Of a stretch of 64,000 bases of DNA, positions 13,244 through 23,771 are shown in pieces. The notes under the pieces are model-generated. The model was not told the DNA's origin. It worked only from the letters and a program-made list of their open reading frames with translations, and made no database searches. The position numbers were made by a program, and so were the translations under genes. Position 1 is the stretch's first letter. Each line of letters opens with the position of its first letter. The stretch is from Romanomermis culicivorax (lineage: Eukaryota; Nematoda; Enoplea; Mermithida; Mermithidae): NCBI GenBank assembly GCA_963922205.1, contig CAWUHX010000046.1, positions 124,001 through 188,000 of the forward strand. The letters run 5' to 3'.

Positions 13244-15374
13244 ATGCTATTTTTCTTCGGTCTATTTTTGCTCGAAATCGTCGCCGAATCGCTGGCGATT
13301 ATCGCCAATAGCAGCCAATTCGACGCCGAATGGCGACAACGCCTATTCCGCATGCCCAAAAACTATAGCCAACATTTGGTGGCGCCCAACGACCATTCGC
13401 CCTCGGTGGTCATCCACGTTTTGGTCTACAATATGACGGACGGCCAGGAAAGGGTCGAAGCGATGAAGGCGACGATTCGAACGCCATTGCCCGAGGTTTT
13501 TGTCGGAAATTTCAGGCTCCGAGGATGAAAAGTATATGCGAAAAGTGCAAGGAGCGGAAAATGACGATGAAATGGGACATATTTTGAGGTGAGTCTAGTA
13601 ACATTCGATTCGGGACAATTATCACTACAATGGTTCACCTTTAAGGTAGTATGTTGGATATCAGTCGATAGATCTTGCCAAGATCTGTCTAAAATAATGC
13701 TTATAAATACAAAATTGTGACGAGCTCAACCCATTATCAAATTCTGGTTTTAACGATCAGGATCATAAATTCAGCTCAAATCCTCATTCTGATCCACGGA
13801 CATATCCTGAAGTGAGATCAGACATTTGATCCGGTATTGATACTACGATGACGTTTCGTACTCAAAAACTTTAAATTTGATATCAATCGAAAGATCTCGT
13901 CAAGATCTATATAAAACTATGTTTCTAAAGGTTGTACTCCAATTTTTTACAAAGTTATGATGATTTCAACTTGGCATAGAATTCTGGTTTTGACAATCAA
14001 CGTTATGAAATGCACTTCAAATCCACATATTTATTCGCCAACAAATCTTAGAGTAAGACTACACATTTGATCTGATATTGACACCTGTATGATCTTGGAA
14101 TGGACATTGTTGTGACAGAATTCAGAATATCCAGTCCAAATCATGATTTTCCCGGATTCAGTCTTTCGCTTGGAGATGCTCGGATATGCATCCCCAATAG
14201 ACGTTTTTGACACCGCATGAAAAAATTTGATCTAATGATCCAAAAAATCCAGGTACATGTTTTCTAATATTGAAGTGATTTCAGTACCTTAATCTCTACA
14301 TTTGATTCACTAATTTACGGATCCTAACATCTAGATGAGTCGATTTGATTCTGAAATGGCTTTTCAAAATAAGAATATTTAATCTAAATCATACTGATCC
14401 ATGTATTTAAAAGCCTGTTTTTCACATGGAGAAAATTTGATAACTTTAAAATTCGCGTTTTTTGTTGCTCTGATCAAAATATTCGATTCAAATCATACTG
14501 ATTCAAAAATCTTAATATCTATTTTTAAAAATAGAGGCAATTCTATTTGAGAATTAAGTGGACGTTTTTAGTAACATTTGATCCAAATCATACTGATCCA
14601 ATATCCAAAAGTCTTTGTTCCTCATAGAGATAACTCAATATGATTCCGATATTGGCGTATTTTTCACATCGTGAGCACGATATTTGATCTAAATCATATT
14701 AATCAAAGAATTTTAACATCCTTGTACTTTTCGCGGATTCAGAATTAAACAATGTTTGGTATTATGATCAGAATATTCTATCCAAATAACAACTGATCTG
14801 GAAATCTAAAAGTCATTTTTTCACGTTGACATAATTTAATATGATTCAGAAGTACGCGTGTTCCAACCTCGTGATGAGACAGTCATATTAATCCGAAAAT
14901 CCTAACGTCTATTTTTCACATATGGATAATTCGATTTGATACCAAAATTGATGTTTTTGATATCACTGATCAGAAAATTTGATTAGAATTATACGGATTC
15001 AGAAATTCGATTCTGCAATGTCCAAATTTTCACTGTTTGATGAAATATGGCTCTAAAATTTTTTCAGCTTCGCTCTTGGTGGACCGTCGGTCAGGCGAAA
15101 CCTTTTCCCACAAGCGCCCGATTGGAACCGCGATTCGATCAATCCGGATCGGCCAAGAACCTATTGGACCAGGGCTGAAAATACATTCAAACGACATATG
15201 AACCGGAATAAAAATGGAACTATAGAATATAGAGTAATGTTTGACTTTCCGAACAAGATCGTTGGACAAAAAGTCAAAATCAGTCGACCTTCCAAACTGA
15301 CGATCGACGCCCGATTGATCGACGATTTTGGAACTCTGACGAAAATTTGTCATTTTTCGGTTTTTGAATTCTAA
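13244..15374 (+). CDS. Secreted DNA/RNA non-specific endonuclease-like protein
   Basis: Likely a secreted metal-dependent nuclease of the Endonuclea_NS_2 (PF13930) type, which cuts DNA and RNA without sequence preference. It starts with a signal peptide (MLFFFGLFLL...SLA). The last exon, 15068-15374, joins in phase 2 to the preceding exon ending at 13588 (donor GTGAGT, acceptor TTTTCAG). Together they carry the family hallmark: Asp99-Glu-Met-Gly-His103, then Gly110-Gly-Pro, Asn117-Leu-Phe-Pro-Gln121 and Asn126-Arg, then Trp139...Glu143. His103 is the expected general base. Between 13495 and 13524 the frame shifts: either a 28-nt micro-intron (13496-13523) or a one-base frameshift must be assumed. 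With the micro-intron the protein has 207 residues. AATAAA lies 80 nt after the stop. Family assignment is from motifs only. Confidence 0.68.
13589..15067 (+). repeat. Diverged tandem repeat filling the endonuclease intron
   Basis: From about 13850 to 15030 a unit of about 100 bp recurs. The landmark AATCATACTGATCC and its variants occurs near 14391, 14498, 14588, 14691, 14886 and 14985. Each is followed by an AACATCTATTTTTCACAT-like segment and a GATTTGATTCTGAAATT-like segment. Units are heavily diverged. The repeat is confined to this intron as far as I can see. Confidence 0.65.
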
Positions 15375-15454
15375 ACCGTCGATCGCCATGGCGTGGACCA
15401 CGACAGCTAGCCCTAAACAAAAGAAACGACTGTGTTATAAACCATAAAGCATTA

Positions 15455-15460
15455 AATAAA
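15455..15460 (+). terminator. AATAAA polyadenylation signal of the endonuclease gene
   Basis: A canonical hexamer 80 nt after the stop codon and 36 nt before the AAAAG microsatellite starts. Confidence 0.5.
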
Positions 15461-15495
15461 TGTTGTTTTTTTATTGGAAAATAATGAAAAATGCC

Positions 15496-16684
15496 AAAGA
15501 AAAGAAAAGAAAAGAAAAGAAAAGAAAAGAAAAGAAAAGAAAAGAAAAGAAAAGAAAAGAAAAGAAAAGAAAGAAAAGAAAAGAAAAGAAAAGAAGAAAA
15601 GAAAAGAAAAGAAAAGAAAAAGAAAAGAAAAGAAAAGAAAAGAAAAGAAAAGAAAAGAAAAGAAAAGAAAAGAAAAGAAAAGAAAAGAAAAGAAAAGAAA
15701 AGAAAAGAAAAGAAAAGAAAAGAAAAGAAAAGAAAAGAAAAGAAAAGAAAAGAAAAGAAAAGAAAAGAAAAGAAAAGAAAAGAAAAGAAAAGAAAAGAAA
15801 AGAAAAGAAAAGAAAAGAAAAGAAAAGAAAAGAAAAGAAAAGAAAAGAAAAGAAAAGAAAAGAAAAGAAAAGAAAAGAAAAGAAAAGAAAAGAAAAGAAA
15901 AGAAAAGAAAAGAAAAGAAAAGAAAAGAAAAGAAAAGAAAAGAAAAAGAAAAGAAAGAAAAGAAAAGAAAAGAAAAGAAAAGAAAAGAAAAGAAAAGAAA
16001 AGAAAAGAAAAGAAAAGAAAAGAAAAGAAAAGAAAAGAAAAGAAAAGAAAAGAAAAGAAAAGAAAAGAAAAGAAAAGAAAAGAAAAGAAAAGAAAAGAAA
16101 AAGAAAAGAAAAGAAAAGAAAAGAAAAGAAAAGAAAAGAAAAGAAAAGAAAAGAAAAGAAAAGAAAAGAAAAGAAAAGAAAAGAAAAGAAAAGAAAAGAA
16201 AAGAAAAGAAAAGAAAAGAAAAGAAAAGAAAAGAAAAGAAAAGAAAAGAAAAGAAAAGAAAAGAAAAGAAAAGAAAAGAAAAGAAAAGAAAAGAAAAGAA
16301 AAGAAAAGAAAAGAAAAGAAAAGAAAAGAAAAGAAAAGAAAAGAAAAGAAAAGAAAAGAAAAGAAAAGAAAAGAAAAGAAAAGAAAAGAAAAGAAAAGAA
16401 AAGAAAAGAAAAGAAAAGAAAAGAAAAGAAAAGAAAAGAAAAGAAAAGAAAAGAAAAGAAAAGAAAAGAAAAGAAAAGAAAAGAAAAGAAAAGAAAAGAA
16501 AAGAAAAGAAAAGAAAAGAAAAGAAAAGAAAAGAAAAGAAAAGAAAAGAAAAGAAAAGAAAAGAAAAGAAAAGAAAAGAAAAGAAAAGAAAAGAAAAGAA
16601 AAGAAAAGAAAAGAAAAGAAAAGAAAAGAAAAGAAAAGAAAAGAAAAGAAAAGAAAAGAAAAGAAAAGAAAAGAAAAGAAAAGA
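15496..16684. repeat. (AAAAG)n microsatellite, about 1.2 kb
   Basis: Nearly perfect pentanucleotide array. Register breaks occur near 15570, 15594, 15619, 15946, 15955 and 16101. A 5-bp unit makes every frame of each strand open over long runs, producing spurious Lys/Arg/Glu and Phe/Leu/Ser proteins of over 400 residues. These are not genes. The purine/pyrimidine strand bias could allow triplex formation. Confidence 0.97.
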
Positions 16685-17288
16685 AGCACCAACTGAGAAA
16701 TAATAAAATCAAAAATAGAAATGAGATTAAAATGTAAAAACAGGCTTTGGGAAGCAAAACTCATAGATGAACTACAAGCAGCAAAAAAACAAAAAAGGTC
16801 AAAGAAGACAAAAGATATTTTTTAAGGCTACCCTGTGTTACCCTGTGTCTATAAAACATTGAAAAATAAAAAAAATATTTTTGTGAATCGCATTCCTCAA
16901 AAATATGAAATCGATCATAACAAGAAAGAATTTAACCTTCATGATATTTTCAACGCAAAATTTTCAAAACAATAACAAATGCACAGAATGAAAGAGAAAT
17001 TAAATAATAGAACGATTGTCCAAAAAAAGTATGTGTACTGTAGGAATTGTTAAAAACAGAGATCAAAAATTTATCTGGTCATCAATTTTATTTTTAATTC
17101 ATGAATAAACAAAGGTTTCCTTATCGCAATCATTTTTGGTAAGAAAAAAACCAAAATCAGCCATCTGGGCGCCAAAGATGGCTACCCTGGTGCTAAATTT
17201 AGCATTGGATAGGGTATATATAGCCCAAAGCCGAATTGAGTGGCTTATCGTACTGACTGCATTGTGAAGTATCGGGATCAATTAGACC

Positions 17289-20200
17289 ATGGCTACCAGT
17301 GAATGCACAAGAAGGGATAGCAACGGCGACGTTACATTGTTTGGGGAAACTGACTTGTACCATGCTAAACGGCGCAAAGCTATCATAAGTAAGTGAAAGA
17401 TACGGCAAGAAAAACTGAAAAGAAATAAAATAGACAAGACAACAAAATACAGGAGAGAAAAGGAAAAGGAAACAAAGCAAGAAAATTAAAAAGAAAAAAA
17501 TCAAAAACTTAGAAACAATTGAAAAAGAAAAAAAAACTAGAAAAGATACTAGAACAAGAGAACGACGCGACAAGATGAAAACAGGCAAATAATGAAATAG
17601 AGAAACGATGAAGCATACGCCCCAAACGACATTTCGCGTATAAGTCATTTAGCTTTAGAGTGAGCCATGAATCTCACACAATAGCAGAACTGAAGGATAG
17701 ATAAACATGATTGACTCATTATCAACCTTACATTTTTCTGGAAGCTCTTCTGATGTTCAATTAACGTTTTCATCTTTTCTGGAAAATCTGCGTCTCTAAT
17801 CAACTTGATGCTAAACATACTCCTTCTTCAGAATTTATTACTGCAGAAAATCTTATGAATTGTACTCGTAACACTTCAACTGTAAGCGTAAATTTACTAA
17901 ATTAAATCAAAATCTAAATGTAATTAGCCTATATTTTCCAAAAAATTTTACTGTAGTAAATTTGCTTAGCTATAGCAAAGGAGCCTACAGTAAGCTACAT
18001 ATTCCAAACGGTTGCAGGAAATCTTACGGGAAGAAGGGTTTACTGTAGAATGTGGAGGTGAATATCCTGAACTCACGAAGTCCAGAATAGAAACCAGTAG
18101 CTCCTATTGTGAAAAAATCTTTCATTTGCAAATGTCATAAACTTAACGCTATGGCACATATTCTTCATTTCATTTTGATGACTTTATAAAGTTTACTGTA
18201 TTCAATATGACATGATTACAAACTTCCATAACCTACAGTATTCTACAGGTATAATCCTGGACACCAACCCTCAGAAGTTTACTGTAGTAAATGAATAAGG
18301 TTGAGGCAATGCTTGTAGGCGTACTGTAAGCTCATACCGCTGCGGGAAATAATTCGACGGTAATAAAAATTCGCTGTATTTTTCGACCTTCAGCTGCTCA
18401 CTCCGAATTTCGAAGTCAGTCGTTAACTTTACAGTATGCTAAATCTGATACTTACAGTAAAAGTTCTATGAGCATAACTTTTGGTGTTTGATAATATTTC
18501 CAAGAAGTTAACTGTAGTAAAGGAGGGAGGCCGAGTCTACAGTATCACTAACAGTTGCAAAAAAATATTTCATTATAGAAAACTAGATTTTATTTTTTGT
18601 ACTTTCCTGTCACACCTGAACTTCAAAAATCTGCAACGAAAACCTGATACTAGTAGCATATGGCAAAGATGAAAATATCCTATCGCAGAAAATGAGACGT
18701 ATTTTTTACTGTATTATCCAGCTTTTAACTGATTACCCAGAAATTCAAATCAAAAGTCTGGTGGTTACTGTAGAGCTTTCATGTGCAAACTTTTTAATAT
18801 TGAGAATCATGTGCTTGTAGGCGTTCAATAGTCTACAGTAAGCTAAGTACCACATATGATTGCAGGAAAAATTCTACTGTAGGAGATCAGACGTATTTTT
18901 ATTGAATTTTTCGCCTCTCAATTGATCAACCAGAAAACCGGAGAATGCAACAAAAATTTGATGCTTAAGGTACAACCTCCATAAGCCACATTCTTGACAT
19001 TGGACTTCGACAACACACCAGAAAAGTTTACTCTCCTGAGTAAGAATGTGACAAGATGATATGCTTGCAGTCGTTTCGTAGTCTACAGTATCACGGACAG
19101 TTGCAAGAAAAAGTTTTACTGTAGAAAATGACATTTTCGTGCTGTAATTTTCAGCCGATCACCCCGAACTTCGAAGTCTGCAAAAAAAACCCGATCCATC
19201 GTTCAAATACGTTTTGATCGCTTGTATGATTTCGCATTTGGTTTTCGCCTACCACGTCCGAGATTGGCCCGCACCTTTGGTCATTTTGGCCGGTTTGACC
19301 GTCGGCATCCTATTCTCTTGCCCGATTTCCAATTCTTTGCACGAAATTGTGCACAATTTGGCGTTCGAAAATAACCCGGCGGCCAATCGAATTTTCGGTC
19401 TATTCGTCAATTTACCGCTCGTTTGGCCGTTGTTCGGCGCTTACGATAAATCGCATAGGTATCATCATACGTATTTAGGCACCGAATTGGACATCAAATA
19501 TCCGGACGCCAGGGAAGCTATGGAATACGATACGTCGTTTTTTAAGCGACTTTATTTCATTCTTATGCATCCGATTCACAGTAGTCACAGGTGAGAGTCT
19601 AGCAGCGGAAAGTAGGATATCGAAATCTACAGTATACTGCGCCATAGCATTTCGAAATGTGCAGTATACTGCAGCATTGCATGTCGAAATTTACAATATA
19701 CTGCAGTACAGGGCTCACAAATCAATACTGCAGCGCTAGAGCAAGAATCCTAAAATCTACCGTATGCTACGCATCTACTGAGAATTTCTGACCCCGACCA
19801 AAAAGTAAGATCCCGAAATCTACAGTAAGCTGCACTCCACTCGCTGTCATCACGAACAGCACTTAAGCAACAAACCTAAAGTCTACAGTATGTTAAACGT
19901 TCAGAGATGGAGAACTTACAACAGGGAGTGGTATCTCGGAAACTACGGTAGGCTGCACGCATTGATCACAAGCTGAAACTAGAACTTAAAAATCTACCGT
20001 ATGTTGTTCATCTGACTTAAAAAACACTGAACTTGTGATAAAGAGCGAAAAGTATGACATTCCGAACATTACAGTATGCTGCAGTCATTTCGTTGAATTC
20101 ATAACAGATTGATATACACTCAGTTCATAAACAAAGAGTTTGTGACACAGCACAGGGATTAAGATCCTGGAAGCATTCAATCTGTATTGGTTACAAATTT

Positions 20201-23200
20201 CGCACCGCTAGAAGAACCCTAAAATCAAAACATGTGTCTACTCCAGATGTAGAAAACTTAGGAAACATACCAAAAAGTATGATCCAAAAATCTACAGTAG
20301 ATTGAACCCAACCTTCAGTGGCTAAAAAATGATAAAACAGGACCTTTAAGTCTGGAGTGCTCTGTGCATTCAGAAATAGAGAACTTGTGACATAGAGCAA
20401 AAAGTACTGTAGGTGACCAATGGCTACCAATGGTCCCAATGGCTACGGCAATAAAAACTATGAAATCAATAGTTTCGTCAAGTCCATCTGGTTAACAGAG
20501 GAGCTGGGTAACAAAAAGTAGGATCCTAAAATGTATAGCAGACTGTACTCAATTCTCAATGGCAAGAAATAAATGCGGCAGAGTCAAAACAAGAACCCTG
20601 AAATCTACAGTATGATTCAGTTCAATACATATCGTTTACAAAAGTGGGTTTGTGAAATTTACAGTATTCTGCATCAAATTCATTTTCTTTATCACAAATG
20701 GGGTCGAAACAAAAGTCATGAAATCTACAGTATGATCAAGTTGAATGCATGCTGTTCACACATATATAGTTATGTCCAACAGGATCATGAAATCTACAGT
20801 AAGTATCCAATTTACAATAGGGGCTTCTTACCGACGAAATATTTTTATGCTTGATTTCTCGATCAAATGTTGATCAAATGAATTTTGATCCAATGCAAAA
20901 TTTGCATTTAGGCAGTTTATCCTGGCCTGTATTCGCGAAAAATCTCATGGTTTGATCTTTGAGAAAAAAAATTCCTATTCACGGAATTGGATACTGAAAG
21001 ATTTTTCTCAAATTTTGCCTCGATCTGAAATTAGGAAAAAATCAATAACTGAATCTTGTCACATTTTGTTGTAAAAAATTTGTTCCACATCTATAAGTTT
21101 TGCGATCAAAAAATGAACTTATGGTTTCGTATACACACAAAACTTGCTCATTTTTTGACTTTTTTGAGCAACAAATTTCATCTTGATCTAATTTTTATGT
21201 CTAAGAATTCTATAGATTCCAAATCAAGAGCGGCAACAACGTTACGCCGCTAATTTTGTGGAATTTGATCTCGATCACAATTTTCGACGGCATAATTTTT
21301 ACGTGTTTCGGTTACAAATCGTTTTTATATTTATTGATCGCTTTTTGGTTGAACGAATGCATTTTGATCGAAGGAAGCAAAACATTCCTCGATCATTGGT
21401 CGGACGAAAAAACGTCGCACACGAATAGTTATTACGGACCGGTCAATATGATCAATTTCAATATCGGTCATCATCGGGAGCACCACGATTTTCCCAACAT
21501 TGCCGGCCGTTATTTGAGCTTGGTGAGTAAAAAAAATTAAGAAAGCTCTCCATTTTTTGACCACATTGATTTTCTATAGTAGGAAGATTTAGCAACAATT
21601 TACTTTCTTTGCACACATTTAGGTGGCAGAATCTTATGTGCCTGCGGCTAAATTACGCTAATTTGATGCAGACTGTCTTGATGGAACAGAATCTTACTCT
21701 AGGATTTGTTTCACAGACAGGCCACTCTAAAAAATGATCAGTGCTTTCTCACTGCAAAAAATCTGCATGTGATAAGATGACATCTGTGATGTATTATTGC
21801 AGAATGCAACTGAATTTTCATCAGACACTCTTCAGGAGGAAGAATTTCACAGACACCTATTCTTATTTGCTGCACAAATTCTTACCTCAAAAATTGCGTT
21901 CATTTTCTGCAGATAATCTTGATTACAATCATTCTATATGACTTCATATATATCAACCTTCTTTTGGGATCATTTTTTGTGCAGTTGCTACAGATGTTTT
22001 AATACAAGAAATTTTTTTCTACAGAATTATGCTCTTTTTAATGCAACTGTTCTTGATTGAACAAAATCTTGCTTTAGAATTTATCCTGTAGACAGCATGT
22101 TAATTTGCTGCACGCTATCTTAAAGAATGGATGATGCAGTCTTCAGAACAGTGTACAAAACTTCTCTTTCGGAGAATGACTCTAAACTTTCATCGCACAT
22201 TTTCGAGTGGGAAGAAGCTTCTCTATCAGAATTACTCTTTGGAGAGTTGTTTTAGAATCATTCTTAGATAGAAATATGCTAATTTTCTGCAGATGTTCTT
22301 GATCAAAGAGTATTTTTGCTTCAAAACTCATCTTATAGACAGATTTAATGCGCAAAATCTCTATGAAACAATGATTCACTCCTGCAAAAACCATGCTTTT
22401 TCATTGCAAAACTTTTTGACGTGATATACGATGCTGTCTGTAAACAACCCTTGAATAATGCGCTGAATTTGAGTAGAAAGAATCTTCCAAGAGAATCATT
22501 TTTGCATAAAATGATGCTAATTTGCTGCAGATGATGATCGAAAAGAATGTTTGCTCTAGATTTTACCTCACAAACGTCTAAGCTAATTTTCTGCACAAAA
22601 TTTTGAAGAAAGAGTAAATCAGTCTTACATAGAACCATTTATTTCGATTACAAAAAAATTTCCGATGTGATAAATATCCTCTCTGAAGAAGCATTTTCTG
22701 CCGCATCTTTTCGAGATGCGGGAATCTTTCTTTAGTATTAGTCGGGAACAAAATTCTTCTACGCAGAAGCCTTACAACAAAATTTTGTTTCAAAGTCAAT
22801 CTTCTTATAAGGATATGCATTTTCTGTACAGAATCTTGCTTCACCTAGGTGAGAGTGAAGCTTCTTTTGGAATCATTCCTGCAAAGAACTAAGCATTTTT
22901 TCAGGAGTAGAACATTACATTAGCAAGAGAGATAATCTTCTTGGGTGTTGCACAGATTCTGTTTTCAACATTCTAGATGAATGATATAAAATCTAGCTTT
23001 TGAGTGGTGCAAAGGAATGTCCCCTTAAAGTGCTACATTACAGTATACAGGATTTTTAAAATCCACAGATCAGATGATGGAAAATCGGTCATTTTTTGCG
23101 TTTTTTGACGTATATCCGGAAAAATCTAAAAGCTTTAGAAAAGTTATCGCTGTATTATATATAAAGAATTGGTTTGTAAATTTCGGGTGTTTATTCTTTA

Positions 23201-23705
23201 TCTCAAAATTTAAAAAAAAACTTTCCTAGAAACGTTAGTTTGTCTCATTATCAATAAACTGTTGATTTTATATGAAACGAATTAAAAATTGGACATAAGT
23301 AGTGGTTCAACAGAAGAAGAATGGAAAAACTACGTCATGAACAAAACTCGAACAGTGAAGCTGAACTGAGAAAAGCTTTTCCAGGGATTTTCTAAAGATC
23401 GAAGAATGGAATCACATTTTCAAGAACTATTCCAAGCATTTTTGAACGGGTGAAAAATCTTCTTCTAGGGTGTCTAGAATAGGATTCTTCCACTTCCAGC
23501 AAAAAATGTTGCTTTTCTCTTCCAGGTCACAGAAGCCGCTCCCGAATATTATAAAGAATCGGAATTTATAGAAAAGCATTATTTCGGGCCGATTTGGCAA
23601 CTTTTGACCGCTAAACCGTATGAAGGTTTGATGCGCTACGCTAATAAGATCCATGTTAAAAGGATGTCCATCGACGAAAATGGAAATTTGTTACGTTTCC
23701 TGTGA
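17289..23705 (+). CDS. Sphingolipid delta-4 desaturase (dihydroceramide desaturase), 4 exons
   Basis: ER-membrane fatty-acyl desaturase of the DES/DEGS family, which converts dihydroceramide to ceramide. Exons are 17289-17388, 19155-19590, 21216-21522 and 23526-23705. Junction phases 1, 2 and 0 all match, giving 340 residues (human DEGS1 has 323). The N-terminus carries the family's TDxxHAxRRxxI...HPELRSL segment; in this gene the RR pair is in exon 1 and HPEL in exon 2. Three histidine boxes are present: His96-Glu-Ile-Val-His100, His134-Arg-Tyr-His-His138 and His265-Arg-Glu-His-His269, the last followed by Asp-Phe-Pro-Asn. SYYGP at 250-254 is also typical. The usual GHFIxEH segment before SYYGP is changed to a Gly-Ser-Lys...Asp-His form. 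Four hydrophobic stretches fit the family topology. Introns are 1.6-2.0 kb, mostly tandem repeat. The gene appears intact. Confidence 0.93.
17389..19154 (+). repeat. Intron 1 of desaturase: diverged tandem repeat running into exon 2
   Basis: Units of roughly 110-280 bp recur. Each has CTACAGTA-type sequence, GTTGCAGGAAAAA-like and TTTACTGTAGAAAAT-like segments, then a TTTTCAGC..GATCACC..GAACTTC-like segment. The last unit contains the real acceptor at 19153-19154 and the first bases of exon 2. Degraded copies of that junction occur near 18390-18425, 18600-18650, 18715-18765 and 18905-18955. Confidence 0.6.
19591..21215 (+). repeat. Intron 2 of desaturase: diverged CTACAGTATGCTGCA tandem repeat
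   Basis: From about 19615 to 20830 a unit of about 85-120 bp repeats: GAAATCTACAGTATGCTGCA-like core, then a stretch with ACTTGTGACA and AAAAAGTAGGATC. Cores are visible near 19623, 19655, 19690, 19755, 19818, 19878, 19995, 20068, 20289, 20603, 20725 and 20790. The last 350 bp of the intron are not obviously repetitive. Confidence 0.65.
21523..23525 (+). repeat. Intron 3 of desaturase: diverged GCTAATTTTCTGCAGA tandem repeat
   Basis: From about 21640 to 22900 related units carry TTAATTTGCTGCA-like, TCTTGATCGAAGAGAATCTTGCT-like and CTCACAGACA-like segments. Frames in this zone are shadows. The family differs from the repeats in introns 1 and 2 of the same gene. Confidence 0.6.
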
Positions 23706-23765
23706 ATATGTATGTATTATGTACCTAGTCGACTTATTTTTTGGTCATTTTAGCATCATGGATTA

Positions 23766-23771
23766 AATAAA
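23766..23771 (+). terminator. AATAAA polyadenylation signal of the desaturase gene
   Basis: A canonical hexamer about 60 nt downstream of the desaturase stop codon, in an AT-rich 3' flank. Confidence 0.55.

Noticed and set aside
15280-16764. Very long open frames (over 400 residues) of Lys/Arg/Glu or Phe/Leu/Ser repeats on both strands
   Set aside because: They are translations of the AAAAG microsatellite; a 5-bp unit keeps every frame open.
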